The notes: generated from the letters alone by a model not told the origin. A DNA stretch of 64,000 nucleotides from Onchocerca volvulus (GCA_000499405.2 HG738138.1:9422888-9486887); one strand, 5' to 3'. Positions 1 to 13,500 are shown, counted from the first letter of the stretch. Translations and numbers: made by a program.

Positions 1-248
1 CCCTAATTTTTGTTCGTTCAAAATTTTTAACAGAAATACATGATAAAAACTACTTTGTACATCAAATTTTAACTCTAGAATCACTGTGTTGACTTAATTC
101 TCATTTATATCATAAGAGAAAAAAAAAAAATGCATTTTGTAAAACATTTTATAGTGGCGAAAAATTCAGACATTTCGTATTTTTTGTCGAGAAGAATAAT
201 CATTTTTTGTTTTATTTTCTTGTTTTTTTTTTTTTGTTTTGTTAATCG

Positions 249-308
249 GGAATGCTTCGAGAATGTTAAGGATTACATAATCGTCAAAGACGATTCTCGG
301 AGCATTCC
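249..308. repeat. Short inverted repeat (hairpin)
   Basis: Positions 249-264 and 293-308 are reverse complements over 16 bases with one mismatch that would be a G-U pair in RNA. A spacer of 28 bases separates them. The element lies in A/T-rich DNA with no recognised gene; the small open frame at 130-381 crosses it but looks like chance. The stem is too short for a typical microRNA precursor. It could be a remnant of a foldback element or a fortuitous palindrome. Confidence 0.6.
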
Positions 309-2649
309 TAATTATTGTTCAACAAAAGTAATCACATATAATATGATTCTGTCCGTTTTCATGCCTAACTCTTATTCTTAAGCAACGATACAATTATCCG
401 AACATATATTTCGAATAATTCTAGTATTTACTTGGTTAACTTTGAATATTGAAGTATGGAGCAAAAACATTCAATGGAATTGGATACTTAACTGTATATC
501 ATGAATCTAAATTATCAGAATCACGAAAAATATGCATCTGATTCCAATTAGCTAGGCAAGAAAAAATGAAATAAATTCAAAAGTGAATAGATGAATTTTC
601 AAAAATTTCATGTTTATTTTTAATTTTATTAATGCAATTAAAGGTGTTTTTAGTTTTTTATAAAAATTAGATTTGATTAGTGAAATCATTTTAATAGCAT
701 ATATTTTAGCTAGCTCAAACTTTGTACCCCCATTTGAATGATTTAAGTCGATGCTGCGAAACAAAAAGTAATCAGGCGAATTTCAACTTTAATGGAATCA
801 ATTCTATTCATTAAATTGCAAATTCTGCTGCGAATTTCCGTTGCAGTCATACGATGTGACTTATTTATTTCCACTGCGACTTTTAGGAGATGAACATAAT
901 ATCTAACAACAAATAAATTGATTCCATGAGATTTAAGAATTGTAAATGAAATTCTAATTAAATTTTTTAGATAAAAATTTTAAACAAGAATTCTGAATAA
1001 AATTTTTATGAGGACCAGAGGGTGCTACTAATTTATTTCAATAAATTGCTCTTGTTTTGCAATTTGTGGAAATTTTATGATGTTCCTTTTACCATTTCCT
1101 CATCTCTATGTCCACATACACTTATTTTCGAAATTTGCAAAATTAGATCAGTTAAATGCTTAATGAATGCCCGGAACTTGAAGAAACTAGACTACAGATA
1201 ATCGGCTAACGTCATCAGATAGTCATCCAACTATGATCGAAAAAAAGGCCATTGTTAGCGTGTGATTATACTGAAGAATGTTACAATAAAAACAATTGAT
1301 AAATGTCTTCAACATGATTGGTTATGACAAACTGTCGGATTGTTTGCATTGGTGCAGCGGCATAAGCATGATTCGTTTTTATTCAGGCAAATTGAAGATC
1401 AAGAATCGTTATCTACATAGGTAGATTTTTCTTGGCAATCTACTGCTTATCTCCAAGAAGATTTTTTTTTTTTATTCTTGACTCGAGACCATCACTCCTG
1501 TCCCACTTCATGTACCATCATTAGCTTTGTTGAGTTATTTTTGACTTCAGTGATTTCATCAACTAAAATTAAACTTTTGTCATTTAACTAAAATTTAACT
1601 TTGATTCTGTCCACTTGATTTTTGACTGTTTCATACTGATTACTGATACCGTTCAATTTTAACCAATATAAGACTTTTTTTTTCTTCAATATGAAGATTA
1701 TCATGATCGGAAATTAATATGATAATTGTAATGAAAGTCGCAGCAATTCAGTTTAGTTCAGAATGCCAATTATTGTAAGAGAAGCAATAATTCAAGAATG
1801 TTTATTCGAAGAAATTAATTTCTGATGCCAAACAATCTTAATTGAACTCATGAAATGATGAACATGCCCGATAAAACCGTTCTGGAAATTTTAGAATCAT
1901 TATTAATTTCTAGAATTGCTGAATACTGCAAATAAAGTCAGCACTTTAAATGATTTTGTTATGATTAAAACACGAATTTCTTCGTCCTATGATTGTTATC
2001 AGTTGTAAAAGTTGTAAACTTCAGTTTTGCTTGAAATTGATCAATTTCTATATCCCACATGCTACTATAGCAGAGCCCTAAGATCTAGAAAAAAATTTTC
2101 AAAACGATTTCACCTCCGCTATAAAATCTGAAAAAAAACTGTTAGTTAAGAATACCCCTTGATTCAAAACCTGTCCTTGATTTTAAGTGTATTTGTGAAA
2201 TATTTTCGATCACATGACTTTTTTCATTTTCTTGTAAGCACTTAATTCAAGCTTCTCGCACATTCATTTTCATGGTCCAATGATGTCTTCTATACTGTCG
2301 CGTATTTTGCTATTCGAGGAACAACAGTCAGAATATTAGGAAATTTTTTTTTCGTTTTTTTTTTTTTTTTTTTTTCAAAATAAAACTGGAATAACTTTAA
2401 GTTGAAAGATGCATTTCTGATCCGCTAGAGAATTGAATCAGCACCAAGTAACAAATATATCAAACCACCAATTGCCGGAATATTTTATTTCAAAAAAAAA
2501 AAGAGAAAAAAATATTAGTCACAAATTTTTGGGTAGAACCTACAATTTTTAAGATTTATTTGTCAAACTTTTTATATCCAAGCGTTGATTAGTGCCATAA
2601 AAAATAAATGGTGTATAATGATAACATCCAGTTGAAAGAAGAGGGTAAT

Positions 2650-2802
2650 TTAGTTGAGGACGGGAATTTCCTCCTTCATTTCTCCCTCATTCTCGATCTC
2701 AGCCTTATTATTTGGTAGTAATGTCATTTTCAACCTTTCTTCAATACAAGCTGCCACTTTGTACAAATAGGCACTCAAGCTGAAGTCGTAAACTGGCACT
2801 AA
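2650..2802 (-). CDS. Possible terminal exon of an unrecognised minus-strand gene
   Basis: On the minus strand the frame is open from about 2815 to a stop at 2652-2650. It reads about 50 residues of protein-like composition, ending in a charged tail rich in Glu and Lys (for example KAEIENEGEMKEEIPVLN). The stretch is visibly richer in G/C than its surroundings. It has no good start codon and begins next to AG acceptor-like sites (for example just right of 2801), so it would be a last exon. A possible preceding exon ends at about 3090, where GTAAGT follows a short open stretch, but that stretch has a stop further upstream. I do not recognise the protein. It may be a real 3' exon, a gene relic or chance. 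Confidence 0.25.
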   Translation of the reverse strand, partial: LVPVYDFSLSAYLYKVAACIEERLKMTLLPNNKAEIENEGEMKEEIPVLN

Positions 2803-4239
2803 GTTCCTTTTCTCTTATCCCTCGATGTTGCTATTATTAGAAAATAGACAAACTTTGAACTAAAAGAACTAGCAACAGCAATCAGGATGAATGAGCAATA
2901 TATTAGAGGAGTGGCATCAACAACTTCAATCTAATTTGCTTTGAAGTTAATTACCGCTTTAAGCAACTTATTTTATAATCTGAAAAAAAAAAAAACAAAT
3001 CTTTTTCAAATTAATTTGGCGTGAAATCATGCAGAATTTTTCATTATTTTATAAGTTCCTTCCTTTTAATAATTTGTTCATCTACTTACTCAGGTTGACA
3101 ATTGCAGGATGATTCCAGATAAGTTTTCTAACATCAAGAATATTCCAAATCCTTTATAATTCGATGTTAGGTCTGATAAACCTAATGACGAAGAACAACC
3201 AGTGATCAGTGATATTCATTAGTTCAGCTTATTTTTTGGGCTTTCCAGTGAACTAAATATTAAATTTACTTTATCAAATCTATCAGCCTTTTATGTCATC
3301 TGAGTTTGTCATGTGGGGCTGATGTTTTACTATAGTTTTATTCATTTGAATTCATGACTTTTAAAAACAACATGCTAGGTTTCACTGGGCAACGAAATCA
3401 ATAAGTTCAAGCTTGCTTATTAAATAGAGAAGTCTAACAGTAAAAAGTAGCTTTACGGAGAGAGAAATGGTGACTTACTGTTAAAAATCACCGGTATTAT
3501 CATAAACAATTGAAGATAATGTCAAAGAAAGTTGCCGGAGAAGTGCAAAAAAAGAAAGTTCAAATTCTAAATTTCAAGGGAATCTGAGAAATGGCTCCGC
3601 TATTATATAACGCATTCTTTCTTCCTTTTTTCCAGCATCTGTTGGCTTAGTTAAACTAATGGCCATTTAGTTTAAAGTTGTTTATATGCTGCAATATCCT
3701 ATAGAATATCTATTTGAAAGAGGAAGTTTAGATTTCTGAAATGGCAAGGACCTTTTGGTTTGGAATGCTCTGATTCCATCAATCATTCAAACTAGATATA
3801 TTTTGCAAATGCGTTTCTTGAAAGTTTTGAGCACAATTATTTTGTATCATACTCGCTCATCTGACTAATTTGCTTTTTTCATGACAAATATGCATTATTA
3901 GTTAGCACTTCACCACAAGGTCCTAAAATAATTGATGAAAAGATTTCCAATATTAATTTCTAACAACTTGATTTCCAAAAAAGAATGGTAAAGAATTTGA
4001 AAATATTTTCTACCACGAGTAATTGTAAAACAAAATAAAATACGTCTTAGTGAATAATGAAGTACATGGAAAATATAACCATTATTTCCTGCTTTTTTTT
4101 TTTCTTTTTCTTTTTATCATATTCAATTGACAAAACTGAGATAAAAAACATTACTTTATATATGGGATGAAAACTTTTTTTTAAAGTAAAATTAGTGGTT
4201 CATTTGATTCAGTCAACGTTGTATACACTTATTTTGCAG

Positions 4240-4689
4240 AAAAACATCAGTAGCACTTCAAATTCAGTAGAAGCAACAGACATTCTCGGCTTTTTCTTTA
4301 ATAATAAAGCTGTAAGTGGCTGTGTTTCACAAATTCTTAAAATCGAACATTGAAAAAGCATATGTGTTTTTTTATACTCACTTTTTACTATTTCTCATTC
4401 GTCAATCAGTGAAAAGTTGTAATACAATTCAAATTTCAATTGCAGTTGGCATTTTCGTCCACCTCTTCATCTCATTTTCTTATTTATTTCCAACTACCAT
4501 CATTTAAATTATTGGCTTATTGATTTTTTCCCAATTTTTGTTTTGCTTTTTTATGAATAGATTCTTTTGATGCCATCTTCGAAGACAATAAGACTGGAAA
4601 CAGCACCACCCATAATTATTTACGAGAAACGGATGCAGCATGGAATCGTCGTGCATGAGAGATTTGCCAGATCTGTTATGCTTTATTGA
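4240..4689 (+). CDS. Possible two-exon 3' end of an unrecognised gene
   Basis: Positions 4240-4311 are open for 24 codons, preceded by a good acceptor (TTTTGCAG) and followed by a good donor (GTAAGT), both in phase 0. Positions 4561-4689 follow an AG acceptor, stay in the same phase and end in a stop after 42 residues. Together they give a short protein-like stretch without a start codon. The second exon overlaps open stretches in the other two forward frames, including one at 4640-4852 with several Asn-glycosylation-like motifs and spaced cysteines, so the true frame is unsure. No family is recognised. Support is splice signals and phase only. Confidence 0.25.
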
Positions 4690-5573
4690 TGAGAATCGAT
4701 GTCATTTTGGCATATGCACGGTTAAGATAAATGTAACATCCAATTCTTCTGTTAATTTTGAATTGAATTTGAACAAAACTTCGGATTCTCCAACTAACTG
4801 CTTCAAATTTGATTACTCATATGCTATTAACCGTCCTTATGCAAACTGTTAATAATATTCAACAGTAGTAAACTAATGGTTTGCTTTTGTTGCATCCTTG
4901 TCGCGATACTGCTTTTAGCTTAATCACGACAAAAACAATCATCAAAAAATGCATTGAAGATAATTTAAATCGAAGCGGTCATGTTACTTGACCGATGGTG
5001 AGTTGAGTGATCTTATGTTTTCTGCGATACTCCCACATTTGCTGAACTTCTGCAAGCGAATAAAGAAGAATGCTTTCGTTGAGTTGAAGTTTGGTCTTTA
5101 CTTTTCAAAGAACAGGAAAAACATTAGGGAATATGCACAGTATGGATGAATATGGAGGAGGTTCGTCTTTTCATGCAGCTATTCTCAGGCATTTCCATTC
5201 TGCATGCAAGTCTCGCGTGCTCTTCAGTCTGCTACTTCTGCTGGCGTATTTCTCCAACCACCACTATCTATTTTTGATTCTTTTATTTTTCTCAACTTCT
5301 TCATATATGAACAGGAAACCCATAGAAATTGCTCATCGTAATTTCTGATGCTTGAAATTATTGAAACTTCAAATAATTCTAATCGAATTGCAAGACATAA
5401 AGTTGCTTTCACACCTGTCTGCTGCTAATAACCTATGCATTCATATCCAGAACAGCGAAATGAGCATCAATTTTCTTGTTCCATCAGTCAATTAATGTAA
5501 TATCTATCGTCTCTTCAAAGTTAAATGACTCGACTGTCGGCACGATGCAGTCAAACGGCGAAATAGGCAGACG

Positions 5574-5666
5574 GACACATACACACACACACCCACAAAC
5601 ACACATACACACACATACACAAACATACATACATACGTACATACATACATACATACATACATACAT

Positions 5667-5703
<37 letters not shown>

Positions 5704-5725
5704 TACACACACACACACACACACA
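5574..5725. repeat. Compound microsatellite (CA)n / (CATA)n
   Basis: The stretch starts as an imperfect (CA)n tract, passes into about 14 copies of CATA between roughly 5625 and 5684, and returns to (CA)n up to 5725. Open frames crossing it on both strands encode only His/Thr or Cys/Val repeats and are produced by the repeat itself. It lies in non-coding sequence upstream of the ankyrin-SAM-PTB gene. Confidence 0.95.
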
Positions 5726-5957
5726 TTTATATACGTATGCGCACAGACAGCTGTCACCGAACAACCTTTCCCAATCGATCGGTATTGTTTCGATTTTCGA
5801 GATAGTTTTGTAACAAATTTTAGAGTTGAAAACAGACGGGCAGGGTGTTTAGTTGTGCTATTTAATCGCATACCGGCAAAGATCCGAAGTTCAAGGTTAA
5901 GTGGTAATTGACGTGTAGAATCTCGCAGATAACTCGCAGGGCTTAGAAAGATTAAGC

Positions 5958-6200
5958 TTGTGTAATAAATCCAGACAATTGAGCAGAAAACAACCTATCG
6001 AATGTACTTTTGCAAGAAAAAGAAAATTGAATGAGCTGGATTTAACTGAATGTAGCATAAATTTAAATTCCAACAACTCGATCCAAACAACAAATCACAA
6101 TTCACGAAGTGGACGCAGGACAACTTCGCTTGACCTTTGGCATATTCAAAATCTAGAATTCGCTGCCACTGTATTTGGAATTCCGGAGATGTACTTATAA
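5958..6200 (+). CDS. Small open frame of unknown function (80 codons)
   Basis: The frame starts at ATG 5958 and ends at a TAA at 6198-6200. The product would be hydrophilic, with no signal peptide or membrane segment. It has a basic stretch (FARKRKLNELDL) and a Ser/Asn/Thr-rich middle, and ends in a more ordered-looking segment (SLDLWHIQNLEFAATVFG). It is better composed than other short frames in this flank, but I recognise no family and see no clear partner exons. It may be a small gene, a single exon of a missed gene, or chance. Confidence 0.2.
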   Translation: MCNKSRQLSRKQPIECTFARKRKLNELDLTECSINLNSNNSIQTTNHNSRSGRRTTSLDLWHIQNLEFAATVFGIPEMYL

Positions 6201-7583
6201 CAAATTTCAGCTGCGCTTCCTTACATATATTTTCGATGTTTATATCAATGTTGTTTGCATGTAAATGAGGAAGTATTCATTGGCTTGACATTCAAAATTT
6301 GTTGCTAATTATGGAAGAAAAGTTTCTGCCCACAGTTTGCATGATTTCATCAAATTTGACATACTTCTTTTCACGCTGATGTTAAAATAGCTTCTTTTTT
6401 CCATTACTTCTGCAGGATCGACTATTCCTCAATACCTTGATGTTTACGTTTATGTCTCTTTTTTTTTCTCCGTTTTGTTCCAGTTTTCTTGAACTATCTT
6501 GCTTCACTCTCTCCCGATTCCACTATCTCCATATTCACTCTCTTTTTGGGTAGTCCAAGCAAAAGTGTTTTCTCCTCAAGATCCGTTTTAGGGCATTAAA
6601 AAAATGAAATGAGGAAGATGTATCTCTCAGAAGCAAAATTTCCATCTATAATTATGTGGAATTTATTTTCTTTGGGTAATTTTTCAATAGTATTTAAAAA
6701 TTTTTTTATTGAAGTCGGGAAAGTTTCTTGAATGGGATTTGTTGATTATGCATCGCGTCACAATCTTGTTGCATTGCTATACTCTTTTTACTTATTCCGA
6801 TTTGGCAAAGATCCTTTCTGGGTTCTAAACTGATCAGTTGTGTCCTCATCAGCTGTGTCTTGATTTCACTGGTTAACTTGAAGCACACGTTAATGAAACT
6901 GAGTTTGCAATCTGTACAGGGAAAATGTCGTCTTATTTAAACTGAAAAAAATTCAAAAAATTCAATCAATTAAACCTAACTTAAACAGGATTTTCAGCTT
7001 TTTCATTATTTTTTCTCTACGTACTTGATTTCATTTAAATCCCTTCCTAATTTTTCCTTCTAATCTCTTTTGTTTCTTAATATTAATATTCCTTCCGCGT
7101 TCATAAAAAACTTGTAAAACTATAAGGGTAAGAGAAAGCTGTTATTGAGAGTTGTAAAAAAGTTTGTTCTTGTTTTTATTTGGTTTTCCGCTTTTTTTTT
7201 TTTTTTTGAATTTGATTATAAAGCAATTTAATATATCGCCGGAGCTTCTACAAGACATGCGAAAGAAATGATAGAAATTCTAGTGACAGTTTTATAATTT
7301 CATTGTGGGCTGAATATGTGTTTGTGAATTATTGACAAAATTTAACTGTTGATGCATTAATAAGTTTTGTTTTCCAGCTGAATGTAAATATTTGTTTTTT
7401 ATTAATTAAAACCAGTAGATCCGTCTGAAATCGCTATAGATTTTCTGTTCCGCACTTTTTTGAAATTCAAATCTTATTTCGGTAAGAATGGCAACATTGC
7501 TACATGGGATGACGTGATTATGCTGGGATGAGTCAAAAAGGTGTATTTTTTCAATAATTTCGAGGAACTATTGCCATGCAACA

Positions 7584-10500
7584 ATGGGACCAAAAGAACT
7601 TAACTCCGTTCAGCAGGTAAGTTCCTTTTTCGATTAAGAAAACATGATAAAAATTGCATGCAGTAGATGAGTTGCTTTTTCATTAATGAAAACTTGGCAA
7701 GATTTCGTAATTCCGTTTTTGGTACTGTGTGCGGATGTAATCCATATTGATATTCATTCAAAACAGAGAAATACACAATATTGCAACTTATGTGTGTATC
7801 ATTATTTTTGATTGGGATGTTGTTTACAGGAACTTTTTGAAGCGGTGAGACGAGGAGATGCGCAGAAAGTGCAGACATGGCTATTAAGTAGACGGAACAA
7901 GCGACCACGGACACCGCTGAAGTAAATTTGCATTCTTTATTTTTTCTTCTTTTGGGATATTTTAAAACAGATTTTCAAATATTATAGATTAATGAAGATT
8001 TTGTAATACAGTTGAGAACCTCATTATCCATCTGTTAGAATCGGAAGAAGGACACCGTAAAGGTAAGAGTCGGAAGTAAAGGATTTTAAACACAGTAATA
8101 ATTCCTCCAAAATATTATAGCTTTTTGCGTGCATCGACATCACATTCAGCATGGCTGTGTTCGATTGTCGATCCTTCGAACGGTTACACAGTGCTACATC
8201 TTGCCGCTTTACTGGGACATAAAGAAGTACAATTAACCCATCTCTTAAAACTTTTTTATCTTAATTCTTAATTCACTAATGCTTTGTCTTAATTCATTAC
8301 TACCATGTCTCTTGCGAATTTGATTTTTCAAGGTGGTCAAAATTTTATTGAGTGTTGATTCGCAAATGGTTCGAATAAAAGATCGGCGAGGATGTTTACC
8401 AATACACTTGGCAGCATGGAATGGCCATGTTGAAGTGTTACAGGTAATCAGCATTAACGATATAATTACCTATCAAGCATATTTTTGGATTTAGAATCTT
8501 AGTCGAATTTATCGTAGAATTTAAGTCTTAACACTTCGCATTTACATTAATTCCAGACTTTAATTAACGCTGAACCAAATACTATTGATGCAGTGAACAA
8601 CGCCAAAGAATCGCCTTTGCATCTTTCCGCACAACACGGTCATGGAAAAGTCGTAACTCTTTTGCTTGCTGTATGTTTTAATTTGAATCTCCATTGGTCT
8701 GAATTGAAAAAGAATACAATAAACTTATCAATTCTGAAGTAAAACACTTGCTTGTTGAAAATTAACTGGAATAAAATCCTCTATCATAAAGACATTTTGC
8801 AGAAACATGCAGACCCCAGGATGAGGAATGCACGTGCTGAAACGGCTTTAGATGTAGCTGCACGACTTGGGAAAGCTAACGTGTGTCGGTTACTCATTTG
8901 TAACTGCCCGGAACTAGCACTGCAGGTTAGATTTTCGTTCGGAAACATTAATATTATAAATTTAGTTGATTAACTCGTTTTGGATTGTTTTTAAGTGAAC
9001 TCACTTTAGAGTGCATCAGAGTGCATTACCATAGATCCAGGAAGATCACGACATTTAGCTCAAGTTGTGTATCCATTACATGCTGCTGCTCGTCATGGTC
9101 ACATTGATTGCCTCCAAATACTTTGTCATTCCGGTTTCGATCTTGACTATGTTACCGAAGAAGGTAGTGCATTACATGTCGCAGCATTGTTTGGAAAAGT
9201 CGAGGCTGTTAAGTTGTTGCTTGAACAAGGTTGATCATATATGGCTTGTTTTTTTGTTTTTGTCATTTGAAAATTTTTGGATAGAAAATAATTTTGGTTT
9301 TTCTGTGTTTTTTGTGTGGTGTAGTTCATTTTAGTAATAGTAATAATTTTATCTATTTTACAATTTTTGTGGATTTTCTAACGCTGTAGGCATCAATGTT
9401 GATACTCGTGATGGACAAGGGCGTACTGTTCTTGAAACTTTAGCAGAGCACGAAAACGAAAAAGCTTCAGATCTTACACAGGTGATACAGAGCCGAGAAG
9501 GATGGTCAGAATGTCGCAAGCTTGTTGAAGGTTCCTTTTGGTTCTATGTTGCTAGGTTGTTTCCTGAGACTTATCAAACTTAAATATGCACTAATTGTTA
9601 GCAGTTTATAGCTCACATACAAAAACATAAGGATCGTCAGGGTGACAAAATCGGTGTAAAGAATTCGATCTACTTGAATTTGCCCTTCTGTTCGAAATAT
9701 GGTTCCAATCCAAAAGATGTGGTTTGGAAACCGATACCGGAATTATCTACAGGTATTTAGCGAGGTTTAAAAGTAAAATCGAAATAACAAATGATTTTTC
9801 CAAAAACCAACATTTATTTCAAGAAATAAAATTATTCGACTTCAGCCAGACTTCAAGCATCTCAAAATCTCGTACAGCATGATTCAACCTATGGAACTGA
9901 TACCACTTCGGATATTGGCGCGCATAATACATCACCATCGATAGTGGTATTTTTTTATATTAACAATCCTAAAACTTTTTTTATTCAAAAATTCAGAACT
10001 CTGTAACCAGTTTTTAGGCTGATGTGGTGACATTATTTGATGATGGACACGATCTGGATGATATTTCGACCCTACCTTTATCAACAACTCGTGTAGAGTC
10101 ATCTGGGAGCGAGTCTGGGTAAAGCTTTTTTCTTTCTTGAAATATTTTTCTCCTGGTTATCTATCTGTTTTCCCATATATTCGCATTATATGATGTTTGT
10201 GTGTTTGGTTGTTTGCATTCTGCACTGAGGCATTTCAATTCACAACTGTCATCAGGTCAAACTGAAGGTTTCAGTGTAGAAAATAGCGTATCTCGATTTG
10301 CTGTCGTATTGCCGAGTCATAGGTATCGGCATATCGTTCAGAAAAATGGCATTCCTTTGCCGAGGATGGGAGTTGGTCGGACATCCCTTAATTCAGGTAC
10401 AAAAGCTGTTTTGCCACTAGCAATTAGAAGATCAAAATTTAAAAAGATATTTTGGATACGAAGCAAGAGGTTATTATCACGCACACTAAAAGGAATAGAT

Positions 10501-13500
10501 TTTGTATTGAAATTTTGTGAAAATCTTTAATTTAGAAGTAGCTCTTTTAGCTAACTAGTTTAGTGAAAGTCTCTTGGCACCTTATCTCCACCTTCCTCAA
10601 TTTGCTTGAGCAGGATTTATCTTTCGCTTCTGTAGTTTTTTGTAAAAATTGTTTTCCAGATTCAGCAGTAACATGTTCATACCAGGCTGCACTTGCGTAC
10701 GATGCTTGGCGATCACAACGTGCTGGTCCTTATGATAATGTGATTAGTCCATCACATCCTCTTCTGGCCTATGACAACATACCACGTAATCTTGTTGTTT
10801 ACGATAATGCTCCACCGCCTGGCAAGTTTTCATAGATTTGGGTTTTTCCCATGCTTCACAAATTTTTCAGAGTAGAAAATTTAGCTTAAATATATAACAG
10901 TTCTTCATAACTTCTTCACAGAGTATCGATAATTTTTGATTTGAAAACAAAGATGCATCATCCTTTGTTGATTTATTTTTGTTTATGTTAAAAAAAAAAA
11001 AAGACAATAAATCTTTTCATAGTATATTATGAGTAATAGAATGAACAACAAAAAAAAAAAAAAAGAAAAAATTAGTTTGATTTTTGGTTAAAGGTATATG
11101 TATGGTTGTCTTATATATATATATATATGTTTTCTTTTTTTTTTTTCGAAAACCAAAAAAAATTCAATGTTTTTTTGGATTATCCAGATTGTTAAATTTT
11201 TTTTTTGGATTTAGCTTTCGTTTTGGCATGTTAATGAATGTTTGTTAAAGCAATAACAGACCTAAATAATGTATGTATGTGTTTTTGACTTGCATTCACA
11301 AAACAGGGAAAAAAGACGTAGTAGTATATTTTGAAAGATTCATACCAAAATCTGTTTACAGGACATCGGCGTTGGCAGCATGCCTGCGAAGAGAAATCTA
11401 TAGGTGAGGCTGGCTGTGAAAATATTAGTACACCATCTTGTAGTTTTATAAGTGATGATACACAGATTATGCTACCTGGTAAGAAATTACATATTTAATA
11501 AGATCTCTATTAAAGATGTGGAATTAATTTCAAAAATTCATTTTTTTAAATTTATGCGAACCGAAGTTGCAGTACGTTAGAAACTAGAATTCATCCATTT
11601 ATTTTTAGTGAAACCTAGCCATCAATGTTTGCCTCTGCTAGAGAAAACATCGAAGCCCGAACCGATTCCTCGGAAGACTAGAATGCATGAAGCTAGTGCA
11701 AATAAAAACAGTGGTCATGTTATTAATTATAGCTCACCAAATTCTTCCTTATATCGAGCGGAAAGCCCAGCATCCATCATCACTTTCGCCTGCTCAACTC
11801 TTGAACGCTGTATGCTTTTTCCATAGTTCAAGAATAATTTTTCACTTTTAAAATTTTAGTTGGGATGAAACTAATCTAATTTATTCATTCTTCCAGTCAT
11901 CAAGAATGTCATTTGCAAGTCTCATTTTTTTAGACTTACGTCTTAATAAGATGTAATTTTTAGCATTATCTCCTGGAGAACCAAGCAGCGGTATTCCATC
12001 CGGAACAGCTTCGTTAACTCACGGCCGCGCACCATTAGCACTCCCTGAGGAAGTTTCTATGTCAGCTTCAGCTAGTATTCTGTCAATACAAAATTCTCCA
12101 GAAAGGTGTCCGATCGAGGAAGTAAGTTTAAGGCATCTTTTTCTATTATGAATACCACTATATTCATTTAAAACTTAATATTTTCAAGATCATGCTTCAT
12201 CAATTGCACACCGTATACTTGAACCAAGTTTTAGTTTTCGTCAGGAGCGAATGAAAATATTAGGAAATTTTTTTGATCCAGTGATATCCTTTGCAAAGTA
12301 GTAAAAAATGTAGGAAATTCGTTCAAAATTGTAAAATAAATTTCATTTTAGAGTATACGGAGAAGACATTCACGTCTTTTGAATGACGATCATTCTACAC
12401 TGGATCGTAGTTCTGCGACAGTTGCTCTTAATTCAAGTTGTTCAGTAAAGGTAATTGTTTAATAAGTGAGGGATATTTATCAAAATCTATATTTTAGTTC
12501 TGTCAATTCAAGACTTTCTTTGTGTTAGTGCGAAGTCATTTCAGACTGCATTGGCGAATTGCGTAGAAATCATAACAGCAGAAAATAAAGCAAGCAGAGA
12601 TAATAGTCAATCTGAGCTTGATCATCTTCCGAGTCCTGAAACTACCGAATCTCTCATTCATCATTTCCTCTGCAGTCAGGTTTGGAATGTTCTTGTGACG
12701 AAATTTGTTTTATATGAATTCGTAGTGTTTAGTCTTTTTCAAGTGAAAACATTTCAGTTTTAGGATAACGTCAAGCAACGGTTTTCGCAATCTCCCACTG
12801 TAAGTAAAAGATCACAACATACACAGAAGGACACAATGTCACCATCTTCAACAGGTACCTATGCTTTATAATGAAGTTTATTATGTTATTGATTTTTGTC
12901 ATTCACTTATCCAAGGAAAATAAATCTGGATTTTAGTGGGATCAGATTGCACTTTAGCATCTTCATGTTCCTTACCGATAATTTCTCATGTCTCATCGAC
13001 ACCGCCATCAGGAATTTCTCTATCACAGGAATGCAATCAACTTTACAAGCAATCCAGGTGAAATTTCATTTTTAACAGGATTTCGAACTTTTTTCGCGAA
13101 AATTGAAATGTTTCCATAATTTAAACAGTTCCAGTATGGATGATCAATCATTTTCTTCTATGGAAGTAAGATTGCGAACTGCATCTTCTATCCCAACATA
13201 TGGTAACAGAAATAAAGGTAAGCGTTCATAATTAAAAAATGAAGTCTTAATAAAAACGTAGGAAGTTACGAACATGCATTTTCATGAATGGAAGCATCAA
13301 AAGCAGTTTTTGCTTTCCTTCTTGTGCTTCATTTTGCATTTTTTAGAGGGATTTAGATTATCCGTATCAAGCGATGGCGAACAGAGTAGAGACGAATTGC
13401 ACAATAGTATACAAGCATCATTTGCGCAAAGCGACGAAGTTTCAATTCGACATAGTTCCTTAGATGAAAGTATCGAATGGAAAAAAGTAGATTTTTCATT

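Larger units (their letters stand above)
1..7583. other. Upstream non-coding flank
   Basis: Apart from the hairpin at 249-308, the microsatellite at 5574-5725 and the weak exon candidates listed separately (2650-2802, 4240-4689, 5958-6200), I see only A/T-rich sequence with many short poly-A and poly-T runs. There is no recognisable RNA gene or mobile element. The promoter of the plus-strand adaptor gene should lie in the right-hand part, but I cannot point to a specific element. Confidence 0.6.

Noticed and set aside
5476..5871. Four overlapping open frames on both strands, 80-109 codons
   Set aside because: They are created by the (CA)n/(CATA)n repeat; the products are His/Thr or Cys/Val runs with no other features.
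7998..8062. Exon-like stretch between the second and third exons of the ankyrin gene
   Set aside because: It has a GTAAGA donor, but including it breaks the frame. Direct joining of 7921 to 8121 keeps the frame into the first ankyrin repeat.
12189..12289. Coding-like stretch between exons 16 and 17 of the ankyrin gene
   Set aside because: Its open frame does not match the phase of the preceding exon, while 12121 joins 12352 directly in frame. It may be an alternative exon, but nothing shows it.
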